Shown here: in pieces, positions 35,311 to 45,001 of the stretch
Position numbering within the stretch: the stretch's first letter is position 1
Layout of the letters: each line of letters starts with the position of its first letter
From: Prosapia bicincta
Lineage: Eukaryota; Arthropoda; Insecta; Hemiptera; Cercopidae
Assembly (NCBI GenBank): GCA_036971475.1
Contig: JBAIZL010000001.1
Coordinates: forward strand, 141,800,692 to 141,864,691
Length of the DNA stretch: 64,000 bases
Reading direction: 5' to 3'
Program-made: the position numbers and the translations under genes
The notes under the pieces: generated by a model
What the model saw: the letters and a program-made list of their open reading frames with translations, nothing else
The model's database searches: none
Told to the model about the DNA's origin: nothing

Positions 35311-37329
35311 TTTAGATACAGTAATTTTCTGTTTACATGCGTATTCAAACATTTTAAAGAAATAGTAAAGTTGCAATGGATGTATTAAGGTCTTATGAAA
35401 CTTAAATTTCACTTACTTTTACTCCATGGCATTACATTCCTATAAGACCCTTGGTCATTCTAATCTCTGTAGCACATCCAATAACTAAGTGATTTTTTTC
35501 ATTCTACTCCACCAATATTTCTTGTTCAAGTCATTTATTATCCAGGGACTTGTTATAATGTATTTTTTCTTTTCTCTATCTCTGACATTTGAAATTCACC
35601 TTTACCCCTAAATCATCCACCATCTTAATAATCCAGTGAATATTTTTGCTTTTTAATATCATTTCGTTTTCTAGATTTTTTTTATTTTGAATATTCTATT
35701 TACCAAACTGCACCATACCTTATTACAATAAATTGATCTTATTACCTTAAGACATGAGTAGTCAATTTATATCAGCCTGTAACTGATGCTATGTCTTAGA
35801 ACTGTGATTTATTAGAACATACAGATATTCTATATGTCTCAGAGCAATAAAGAATGATTAGTATAATGGGTAAATGAGACAGAAAATTATGCTAGAGATT
35901 TTGGTGATTATGAGGACCCTCATGAAGAGGGAAATAAATTTCTCAATGTTTCACCCATTTGTGATAGTGAATAAGACTCAGAGTTGGAAAAAATATTTTT
36001 GAAAAAATGCCATCCTTATAAGTATTAGAAAAAATAGCAAAGAAATAATCTTTCTGCTTCTGAACAACGAATCAACTTCCTACATTTATTGTTCAATCAT
36101 TTTATCAAACCGACTTTTATAATTTAATACATTTGCTACGTATTTATAATATACCTTTTCTGTGGAAAATTTTTAAATAACTGTATGTATTGATAATAAT
36201 AATGTTTAATGCTTATAATGTATTACAATTAAGTCCAGTGTAAACATATCAATTTTTAATATAAAATAAATGTAAGTATTGTTTTGTTACTAAAAATAGC
36301 AGCAAATATTTTATTTAATAAAATTAAGTATATAAGTTTTTTATGAGATAATAGTATCTATACATAATCAAAATGGCAGTGGAGAACGATTTTCTCCCCT
36401 TTAGCCATTTAAGTGTTAGTCAGGACCCCTAAAATATTTTATAGTTACTGTTGTACATGTAATAAGATACTGTAGAGGTCAGGAGAAAACTAACTGAGGA
36501 TAAGAAACAAAATCTGTGACTTCTTGATCATTTTGGGAATGGCTTTTTGTTGAAATAAAAACAGAAACACTTCAGATGTTTTGAAATTAAGAGTAAAATG
36601 TACATACCATAAGCTAAATGGAAAGGTCCCAAAAACAGAACAGTAATTAGTATTATTCTACAAACAAGACAGTTTATTATAGGCTATATTGAGTCATAAA
36701 AATTAGCTTGTGTAGTACTGTAGTTGATCATCCACAATAGTGTAGTAATAAGAAGCCAGCTTTTTCACACACGAAGGAGGTCGATATGAAAGGTTTAAAA
36801 ACAACGGTAGCAATGAAAGACATATAGTGAAAATGACATGAAAGAAACTTAATAGCTTTGAATAAACTAAATTAGGATACTGATCTACCCATATTAGCAC
36901 AAGATTTTCAAGTTAAATAGTTTTACAAATTGAAGCTACATAACTTGTAGTTTATAAACAAATTACAATCAGATTTATCAATAAAGTATACATAATTTTT
37001 ATAGAAAATACAAACTTGTGTATCTGCAATTTATAGTCAAGTTTGAAAAGATACAATTAAAATAGATTTCTAATTTAGTTAATAAAACAGAATAAAGGAA
37101 TTTTTTAGAAGACTAGCCTGTAAAGCCTTATTCTAGAAGAGAGTTAACCACATACAGAGAGAGAGGCTGCTTAAAAATAAAAGATTGAAATTTAAAAATA
37201 ATGTACAAGAAGAATGTTAACATTAAGCTTGTAACATTAAGGTTTAGGAGCTGAACAGAAATTCAGTTGGTATGGTTTTGAACAATAGCACACACAGTGC
37301 CTTTATTTAACTCCAATGTTTAAAGTATT
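35311..37329. other. ODAD2 intron sequence
   Basis: AT-rich and non-coding as far as can be read. Part of the 8271-bp intron. Confidence 0.5.
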
Positions 37330-38255
37330 CAATGTTGGAACTTTATGTATAATGTTCACATTATTTAAGATACTGCAAATAAACCACCAGTGTGGTGTGA
37401 TGTCCTGTCCAGATGTTAAATGAAATCGTTGGAATCGTTCTCCAATTGAGGATAAAGATAGTGCTCAAGCATATCAAGGTATGTTATCCTTGTAACAGTA
37501 GTCTTAGCATAGAAAAAAGGACCATACACTAATTTCCATGAAACAGCATAAAATATATTAAATTTTAGAGTGTCTCTGCCATCTTGCACAATTTTATGTA
37601 GTTTTTCTGTACCCTATATGCTCACATTATGGTGGTTTACATTTCCATTTAAAGGGAATTTTCCTTTATCGCTAAACATAAGGCGTGGAACAAAACTTGC
37701 CAAGAAAAGTTACAAAAACGCCAAATATCATTCTTTATCACCTTTACAAAGAGCTGTAGTCTTTAAGGTTTCATGTGTAATTGTCAATCCAACCCTTTCC
37801 AGAAAGAGATCGAGGCAGCACAACGAACAGATTTCTATGGGCTGAGTGTGAAACAATGGAGGATGCGTTCCATATCTACATCGGACCCTTGTGGGCGATC
37901 CAGAGATTTGCCTTTACAAAGATAACCTGATTCTCAAAATTGTTCATGCCAACGTCTTATGCACTGTGATGTAGGAGGATTAACACCACATGTTTAGCAA
38001 AAGTCACAGTGATCAATTATTACTGACTCACACTGCGATCAAAGTAGAACACAAAACGCTTTCTGTGATCCAGACACCATTATCACTAGAACTGAAGTGG
38101 ACATTCACTCAAGCACACTGCTGCTACCTAGCAGGAACCATATAAAACTTGAGAGTTTCCACTTTATAACAGTACGTTGTTAGTGCATCTGCCTTAAATA
38201 ACTGAATAGTTACGATTTTTTTTAATCGGATGATTTTTTTTGATACACCCTATAT
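37330..38255 (-). pseudogene. Decayed Tc1-like transposase of the DUF4817 helix-turn-helix type
   Basis: On the minus strand, from about 38080: MVSGSQKAFCVLL, then SQCIRRWHEQF, SGYLCKGKSLDRP and MERILHCFTLSP. This is the DUF4817-type N-terminal domain (RRW--QF--TG----K--GRP) common in insect Tc1/mariner relatives. Further along are AIKENS--MEM and, by about 37500, FYAKTTVTRITYLDMLEHYL, the transposase segment before the second Asp. The element ends near the GATACACCCTATA at 38240-38252, a typical terminus. Many stops make it dead. Confidence 0.75.
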
Positions 38256-39860
38256 AACCAGGGCCTGAGACAGAACATTTGGCTCAGCATATATCTTGAA
38301 TTATTGCATTGCATCACAGATATCATGACCAATACTAGCCAGTACACTTTGCAATGTAAACAAATACTGCATAAATTAATTATAAGCCTCAATTTCACTC
38401 TTTAAATAAACAATCCTGTTTCTAGCTAAGGGGTGCATTATCTTGTGATAAGATTAACTTACAAACTATTTAAAAATGGTCGATCAGCTTTACTTTTAGA
38501 TGTCTTAAATATTATTTATAAACATATTTAAAAAAATTTTTACTTCAAGATTCAACTAACAGATCTTTATTTTAGTAAACAATCAGCACAACAAACAAAT
38601 GTGTTTCTAACATAAACAACTACTAAGCTTTGTAACTACTTTTATTAAAGTACACTCTAATTAAAAATTGTAATCACTTATTAAATTTAACAACTATACT
38701 TTTTAAATTTTATACTTAATTGTATTAAATAACAAACCATACTCTGCTACCATGTGTTACATTGACCCACTCAAATGAATAGGTAAAAAGTGTTAAAAGT
38801 CCATTTAACTTTAATTTTCTGTAGGGCTAAATTATAGCTAGGATGTAAGTTTATTTTACTAACAAAAGAACTGAACATTTACAAACCACAAATGCAAACA
38901 ATAAAATATAGCCTATAAACCTGTTAAAATAGCAACTGGATTATACATATGGATATTTCAATTAAAACTTGAATATTATAACTAATAACTTTATTAAGAC
39001 AGCTTACAAAGAAATTCATAAATGGAAAAAGTTCAAGATTGTATAGTCAAAGCGTCCAATAACAAATACAAATCTTATTGATGTCTACATAACTAATGCC
39101 TTGATTTTTTAGGAAAAAGTACCACTGTATACGTTTTACTTATACACTGGCCATTATTGCTTAGCATTTCATTTACATAATCACTATAGTTACCAATGGC
39201 ACACAACAAACTCTGAGCATAGGCAAAAGTCGTCCACAGTGAGACCAATCACAGGATAACTGGAAAGAAGTGAAGCTGTAGCTCACAGGGTGTGACTACC
39301 TGTGAGTCCATATTGACCTCACTGCTTATGAAACCTGCCCATTGTGCTGTCTTTATAGAATAGACAGTTAACACTCACAGGACTGCCAGGCTCCAACGTA
39401 CCCAACTGATGGCATGATTAATCTCTACTGCGAGGATCGATGTTAAATAGTTGAAGAAACACGTATGAGCATTGGATAAAGTAAAGTAGGTATATAATTG
39501 AGTAGATTTTTTTGCCATTCCTAACGTTACAATATTCTCCTCTGTTTTGGTTTGGAATGGCAGAAAACTGTATGCAAATATAAAAAAATTTCCCAACAGA
39601 ATTGAAGATGAGTATATTAATAATTTAAAGTAAGTATTTACATAAAAATACTAATACTCATATTCCATACTACTCAATATATACAAAAACCTTCAAGATG
39701 TCTAATTTTCTGGGAATCGCTAAATTCAAAATGTAAAAAATCATTATCCTTAGTTCTATCCCTCTTTAAATTCTGTCTGGTTATTCTTCACCCATATGAC
39801 ATAACAGACTTGTAATCTCCCGAAATCTTGTTGACCAGTTGTGCTGGTTGTTAATTACTT
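38256..39860. other. ODAD2 intron sequence
   Basis: AT-rich. Short frames such as 39375-39596 (-) have no recognisable content. Confidence 0.5.
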
Positions 39861-40103
39861 ATTACAATTTGATATTACTTGCAACCAGACTTTGTGTTAA
39901 CTAAAGGTTGTTAAATTGTTAACTTACACTTGGAGGAAACGTTTTCCTTTGGTACTAAAGAAGCACAACTGCAGCAATCCTAGCAACAAAAATACAAGGT
40001 TGAAGAAGTCGTAAGATGATAACGTTTCATCCAAGTGTAGGTTGACAATTTAACAACCTTTAGTTAACAAAAAGTCTGGTGACAAGTAATATCAAAGTGT
40101 AAT
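39861..40103. repeat. Foldback palindrome
   Basis: ATTACAATTTGATATTACTT at 39861-39880 recurs inverted at 40084-40103 with a few changes. TTAACTAAAGGTTGTTAAAT (39897-39916) recurs inverted at 40050-40069. The inner halves (CACTTGGAGGAAACG and CGTTTCATCCAAGTG) continue the stem, leaving about 75 bp of loop. No coding capacity. Confidence 0.75.
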
Positions 40104-40385
40104 ATTGCAGTCTCTCTTACACCCTGTTCCAGCCATCATATACAAAGTCTTTTTTGCCTGTTGTTATCCGATTGTGTGTCTTTTTGGAATTCTATCCTTT
40201 GTCATTATCTGTACATGAACAACCTATTACAAATACTAATTTATGTAAATTTCACTAGATATATTTGATTTAACTAATCATAAAACTTTCAATTAATCAA
40301 ATTCTTTGGTCTTCTTAAAATTCTATTTTCTGTCATAAAGTCTTTTTAATAGTATTTTGTCAAACACAAGGGTAATTTTGACTCA

Positions 40386-42120
40386 ACTATTTTTTTAATT
40401 CTTGAATTTTATAGTCCATTACGTTCGTGAATCTTATTAATCACTTAAACAATAATTTATAACTATCCGAGCTTTAATTTTTACATTCATCGCAGTTCAG
40501 TTCAATCACCTGGTGATTGTAGTTTATCTTTATTGTTGGTGTGGTGTTGTATTTTGTATTGTAACTTGTTATTAGTTTTGTATGCTATTTTGTATCCTAG
40601 TTTTTGAAATTTGATGACTATTTTGTTTGTTGTTTTGTTTATGTATGGTAATGTGATGTATTTCTTTTCCCTGTCTGTTGTGTTAATTTTAGTGTTTTCT
40701 TTGTATTTTGTACCATAGTTTGTCTATTATTGTGGTGTTGTATCCATTTGTGTATGCTAAATATTTAATGTGTCTGGTTCTTTGTTTATGTTTTCTGTGG
40801 TCATTGGGACTTCTTTAAGTCTATGGAGCATGGATCTGAAGGCAGCGTGTTTGTGTTGGATAGGGTGGTTTGAGGTGTTATGGATAAGTGTGTCTGTCGT
40901 TATGGGTTTCCTGTAAATGTTGAAGCTGTGTTTTTGTGTGTGGCTTTTTGTTATGGTTAGGTCGAGGAAGTTTAGGGATCGGTTGGTTTCAATTTCTGAA
41001 GTGAAGTGGAGTTTTGGGTGTATTTTATTAGTGTAGCTGAGGAGTTTTTCACATTGATGGGAGTTGCCTCTGTATAGTGTTATGATATCATCAACGTATC
41101 TGTGCCAGTAAATGATTTTGTGTGCATGTGTATTATTTGGGAGTATCTTGGTGTTTTCTATGTATTGTAGAAAAATTTCGCTTAGGGCACTACTGATAGG
41201 ACTTCCTATGGGTAGGCCATCTGGTTGTGAATAGAAGTTTGAGTTGTGGGTGAAATAGTTTTGTTTGGTGATGGTTTGGAGGATGTTTATGATTTCGGTA
41301 ACGTGGGCTTTAGCTATGTTGTTCTGTATTAATTTGGTTTCTAGGGTGTTGAGCGTTTCGGGTATGGGTATGTTGGTGTACATATTTGTTATGTCGAGTG
41401 ATAGTAGTGTTGAATTGTGTTGTATGTTTATGTCTTTTATTTTATTTATGAGGTTTGTTCTGTTTTTTTATGTGTATTTCTGTGTTTAAGTTTATGGATT
41501 GTCTGATTATTTTGTCCATGTGTTTTGCTAGTTTATGTGCAGGGGCATTCTGGTAGCTGATGATGGCTTGGATGGGTGTGAATTTTTGGAAGAGCGTGGA
41601 GGGTAGGTGCTTTAGGGTGGATTTGTTTTAGGTGGGATTTTTTATTTTTGTTGATAATGTATTTAGATGTATTAATTAGTTGTTTGATGGTTCTGTTAAA
41701 TTTCTCTGTTGGGTCTGTATTTAGTTGTACTATGTTATATAATTATTGATTTTTGTCATTTAGGCTGTTTGTATTAATGATTACTGTAGTGTTGCCTTTG
41801 TCTGCTGTGGTGAGTGTGATGATGTTTAGTTGAGATTTTTGTTTTATGTTTTCAGCGATTTTAATTTCATTGCTCATGTTTTTGTTGCTTATGTTTTTCT
41901 GTTTGGTTAGGCTTTTTATGTCATGTCGGAGTGAGTCTTGGTCTTTGGTGTCGGTTTTTTGTATGGCTGTTTCAGTTTGTAATATAATGTTTTTGTTTGT
42001 TATGTTACTTGGTTTATAATATAGGTTGTATTTTAGGCCTTTGTTTATTAAATTCATTTCGTGTTGTAAAATTTTTGTGTAGTTGTTTTTACTGTGTATT
42101 TTTTTAAGTACCAAAAGCTG
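40386..42120 (-). pseudogene. Penelope-like element with reverse transcriptase, GIY-YIG missing
   Basis: Minus strand. The frame 42114-41743 (123 codons) is the N-terminal region with LINKGLKYNLYYKPSN and TTADKGNTTVII. In other frames come HPKAPTLHALPKIH and then the RT frame 41383-40757 (208 codons) with MYTNIPIPETL, GLPIGSPISSALSEIFLQYI, catalytic YVDDI (41089-41100) and LNFLDLTI. Beyond it KYITLPYIN and KIAYKTNN lead to the usual GIY-YIG position, but that domain is absent and the sequence jumps to the family 3' end (40386-40480). At least one frameshift separates N-terminus and RT. Confidence 0.88.
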
Positions 42121-42597
42121 AAGACAGAATTGACTTGATCAATGTTTTTAATGTATAATTTTTTTTTTTACCTCTGTTTATCACTCTTAATCTAGAAAGT
42201 TTTAATTAACCAAAAATATCTGTTATTGGCTTATACTATAAACTTACCTATTTCCTAAGAAAAGTAATTCATACAATCAATAAATGTCTAAGAAACAGAG
42301 TATTCTTTAACCTTCTCAATCTAATTGCTTTGATTTTGGTTGAATTGGAACCAGGTGTTGACTAGCAAAATTTTCAAATGAAACTAAAATTTTAAGTTAT
42401 TTTCCAGTATAAACAAGAGAGTGTGGAGTAGGAGTGATCATAATGGTGAAATTCCCAATACTGTTTTTGTCGTAAAACATGTTTGAGCATATTTATCTCA
42501 AAACTCAAAAAATTACCCCCTTCATTATTAGCTATAAAACAGACATCTCCCTAAACAACCCCTGGCTACCGCCCTGTTTAATTTAGTTAACTTCTAT
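42121..42597. other. ODAD2 intron sequence
   Basis: Non-coding sequence between the Penelope element and the next exon. Confidence 0.5.
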
Positions 42598-42665
42598 ATC
42601 AATGTCATTTCAATATCAATGTCAATTCAATATCAATGTCAATTCAATATCAATGTCATTGATGT
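42598..42665. repeat. 17-bp tandem repeat, four units
   Basis: The unit ATCAATGTCAATTCAAT is repeated four times head to tail with one or two changes in the first and last copies. Confidence 0.9.
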
Positions 42666-42847
42666 TTTTAAAAATTGTCACTACTTTGACAAACATAACT
42701 CTGTCAGTCAAAAACTGGGATTAAAGTCACCATTTGAATAAAATAGGCTCAGATCTGCATGAGTAAAATATTAACACAGCAAATGTGACATATCAAAACA
42801 CAGAATTAGGGATCAATTAACAGAAATTTTAAAACATAAGCATTTAC

Positions 42848-42958
42848 CTTAAAAATAGCCAAAGCACATAATTTCTTCAGTTCTGTGTTTTCACTTCCTA
42901 GGAGCCTTACAATATCTTCAATCATGTCCATTGTTTGTATTGCTGTTTGGAATTTAGG
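42848..42958 (-). CDS. ODAD2: ODAD2/ARMC4, internal coding exon (37 codons)
   Basis: Acceptor AG at 42959-42960 and donor GTAAAT at 42847-42842 enclose 111 bp in phase 0. It reads PKFQTAIQTMDMIEDIVRLL, then SENTELKKLCALAIFK. It is too short to stand out alone, but it aligns without gap to the ARMC4 stretch between ECASEENYRAAI and CAMAIYQ. It joins NCGTL of the upstream exon to HSQDEISRDLV of the downstream exon. It supplies the middle of an armadillo repeat. Confidence 0.93.
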
Positions 42959-43046
42959 CTGAAATATAGTAATAGAGAATTAAGGCTATTAATAATTTTT
43001 TTTTAAATAGTGTGTGGTGCACAAGAAAAGGAAAATATAATAACAT

Positions 43047-43273
43047 TTGTTGATTCCATCTTCGCGTGAGCTACTAGTAATCACTTACAACTTTTTTTAA
43101 AAAATGTTTTAACTTGCCTATAGTAGCACTTACTTTTTTTGTGTTGAGGTAACTCTGAGTTACGGTCTGAGTTGACAAAGGGACACATCTCCCGAAACGG
43201 CCGTCCTCAACACAAAAAAAGTAAGTGCTACTATAGGCAAGTTAAAACATTTTTTAAAAAAAGTTGTAAGTGA
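43047..43273 (+). repeat. Perfect-arm foldback copy of hammerhead-bearing repeat
   Basis: Arms 43081-43149 and 43205-43273 (69 bp) are exact or almost exact reverse complements, including CTATAGTAGCACTTACTTTT and TCACTTACAAC. The 55-bp centre holds most of the variant hammerhead-like motif, whose stem I lower strand and C17 come from the right arm. The left flank 43047-43080 carries the inverted family end (TGTTGATTCCATCTTCGCG). Such arm identity implies recent formation or gene conversion. Confidence 0.85.
43168..43209 (+). ncRNA. Hammerhead-like motif with U3/A8 core (best-preserved variant)
   Basis: Stem I UGAG (43168-43171) pairs with CUCA (43206-43209). The core box is UUGACAA (43172-43178), then one A. 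Stem II is GGGA/UCCC (43180-43183 with 43190-43193) closing CACAUC. GAAA is intact at 43194-43197. Stem III is the palindrome ACGGCCGU (43197-43204), and C43205 is at position 17. The only departures from CUGANGA are C3 to U and G8 to A. Those two bases pair with each other in active hammerhead structures, so the pair could persist as U-A. Confidence 0.6.
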
Positions 43274-43484
43274 AAATATAATAATTTAGTAAAAGAGAAA
43301 AACACTCAATCTAAATACTAATAAATTTATAATTTATGACAATTAAAATTTTAATTTATGTTTTACCAAATTAAACAATATATTAAAATCTTCGTAGCGT
43401 ACTTTTGAGAATTTTAAAACTAATCTTCATCAAAGCAATAATTACAATCAACCACTATATATATATATATATTTTTTTTTATTT

Positions 43485-43660
43485 ATTTTTTTTAAACAAC
43501 ACAGGTTATTCAAATACAAGAATATTGTAATTATTGTATTATTATTGTAATTTTCATTCCTGATGATGTTGGTACTGTTTGCCAACGAAAAGCTTTGGAT
43601 ATAAAAAATGTGTTGTTTTAAATTATTAAACAAGAAAACGTATTTTATATTTATATATAT
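43485..43660 (+). repeat. Penelope-type terminal repeat: inverted piece plus direct copy
   Basis: AACAACACAGGTTATTCAAA (43496-43515) is the inverted form of the sequence found directly at 52406-52424. From about 43540 the direct form begins: the ribozyme motif, then TGTTGTTTTAAATTATTAAA and AACGTATTTTATAT. The same inverted-then-direct order is seen at 57122-57330. A block of about 30 bp present at 52380-52410 is missing here. The right edge runs into (AT)n and then the gypsy LTR. Confidence 0.75.
43556..43600 (+). ncRNA. Canonical hammerhead ribozyme motif (type I)
   Basis: Stem I AUUC (43556-43559) pairs with GGAU (43597-43600) with one U-G wobble. The core CUGAUGA is at 43560-43566, followed by one U. 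Stem II is GUUGG/CCAAC (43568-43572 with 43582-43586) and GAAA is at 43587-43590. Stem III is the palindrome AAGCUU (43590-43595), with U43596 at position 17. All core bases are canonical. It is identical through the motif to 52332-52376. Confidence 0.8.
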
Positions 43661-43669
43661 ATATATATA

Positions 43670-44792
43670 TGTAAAAAAATTACTAAAATATACCAGTAAC
43701 GAAATGTAAACATAACCTAATTTCACTTGTGTAGAAAATGCACATGGCCACATTTTAGATCTATTCACAAGATTTTATATAAAAAGAAAAAAAACACACA
43801 AATCACTATTTATAAGAAAATGTATTAGAAGTAATTGATAGATAACAATTTGAATAGAACGATATAAATACACTTAAAACTTTCAAACGGCAAGCTAGTG
43901 AAATGTTCTGAAGTAAACAAGATGGGAGAACGAATTTGTGGAGTTGCGTGCGCATTGACCGGCAAAAGATATTCGTTTTAAATATTTCTCGTGGAGATAT
44001 AATCTAAAACAGTTTGGGAAATAAGATTTAAATGCAATTGTTTTGCAAAGAAATTTAAGTGCAGTTGTTAAGAAGAAGAAGTGTATCAGAGGCGGTGAAC
44101 ATGACATCCGTAAAGCTGTTACAAGGAATAAACGAGAAAATAGCGGAAATTGACGACTTGGCCATTTTATTGCTAAAAAGGGAGCGTCAGTTAGTTGGGA
44201 CAGAGCATTTGAACGAGGCAGACGTGTTTCAGAATTGGCTGTAGAAATTTTATTTTTTTAACTGGTGCGGAAAGTGCAGTATCGTATTCAAATCATAATT
44301 ACAGAATAACATTAAGCCAAATCATTGAACTGATCGATTAAGAAGACATTATTCAGGAAATTATTTAATTAGAAACCAAATAACTTGTAAAAAAATTCTA
44401 GCTTGTAAGAATTGTAACTTAGATATTTTTTTGAAAGTGCCAACTCAAATTTTATTATTCAAAATTTAGAAAACCCACCTATTAACCCGAGATAAGGAGA
44501 GCTCAAGCTCAAATTAAAGTAATTAAATCAAATTCAATTAATATTAAAATTTATAACTAAACTTCTTGCTGCCATAAACAAATTTTAGACTTAGGCTAAT
44601 AAAGCTTAATTTTTATAATTCTTTGTGGATGAAATAAGACTTTGTAATTAGTAAGTGACTTTATAAAAGAAAATAAGGAATGTCATATTAAGATATTAAA
44701 ATTTTTGTAACAAAAGCAGCATTGAATCGTTATTTCTTTTAACTTATAAATTTTTATTAAGACTTATAAAAGTGAATTTACCAATTATTACA
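43670..44792 (+). repeat. 5' LTR of the gypsy element
   Basis: It starts TGTAAAAAAATT and ends ATTATTACA, so TGTAA...TTACA are inverted termini. Length is 1123 bp against 1132 bp for the 3' LTR. Differences seen: an 8-bp block present only in the 3' copy (near 51316), a one-base A-run difference, and substitutions near 43774, 43900 and at 44109. An LTR-encoded small frame runs from ATG 44101 to TAG 44244. The 3' copy may extend a further 74 bp leftward, so this LTR may be truncated at its 5' end. Confidence 0.93.
44101..44244 (+). CDS. Small frame inside the 5' LTR (47 codons), possible leader peptide
   Basis: The frame starts ATGACATCC and encodes MTSVKLLQGINEKIAEIDDL, then a Lys/Arg/Glu-rich stretch, ending FQNWL. 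Composition and periodicity look more protein-like than the AT-rich rest of the LTR. The second copy in the 3' LTR (51563-51706) differs by one change in codon 3, and it is synonymous. It could be a separate leader peptide, a spliced first exon of a gag-like protein, or chance. I do not recognise it. Confidence 0.4.
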   Translation: MTSVKLLQGINEKIAEIDDLAILLLKRERQLVGTEHLNEADVFQNWL

Positions 44793-45001
44793 TTTGGCAC
44801 ACAAACGTGGGGCTCGATTATAAAAAAATTTAAGAATTAACCTTAAGGCACTTTAGATAAGATTATCAATTAAATATTTGTATTAATATTGTTTACTTTT
44901 CAGGACTTTGCAACCATAAGTCAATAATTTTTTAATTTTCAAAATTTAAATAGCATAAATAGGAATTTTGAAATTTTAGATAAAGAAATAAAAAAAAAAA
45001 A

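Noticed and set aside
39861..40103. Hammerhead in the 39.9-kb palindrome
   Set aside because: GGAAACG and GAAACGTT words are present, but I found no first core box and no stem I in either strand.
43895..44107. 70-codon minus-strand frame in the LTR, repeated at 51357-51569
   Set aside because: Appears twice only because the LTR is duplicated. Its composition resembles random AT-rich translation.
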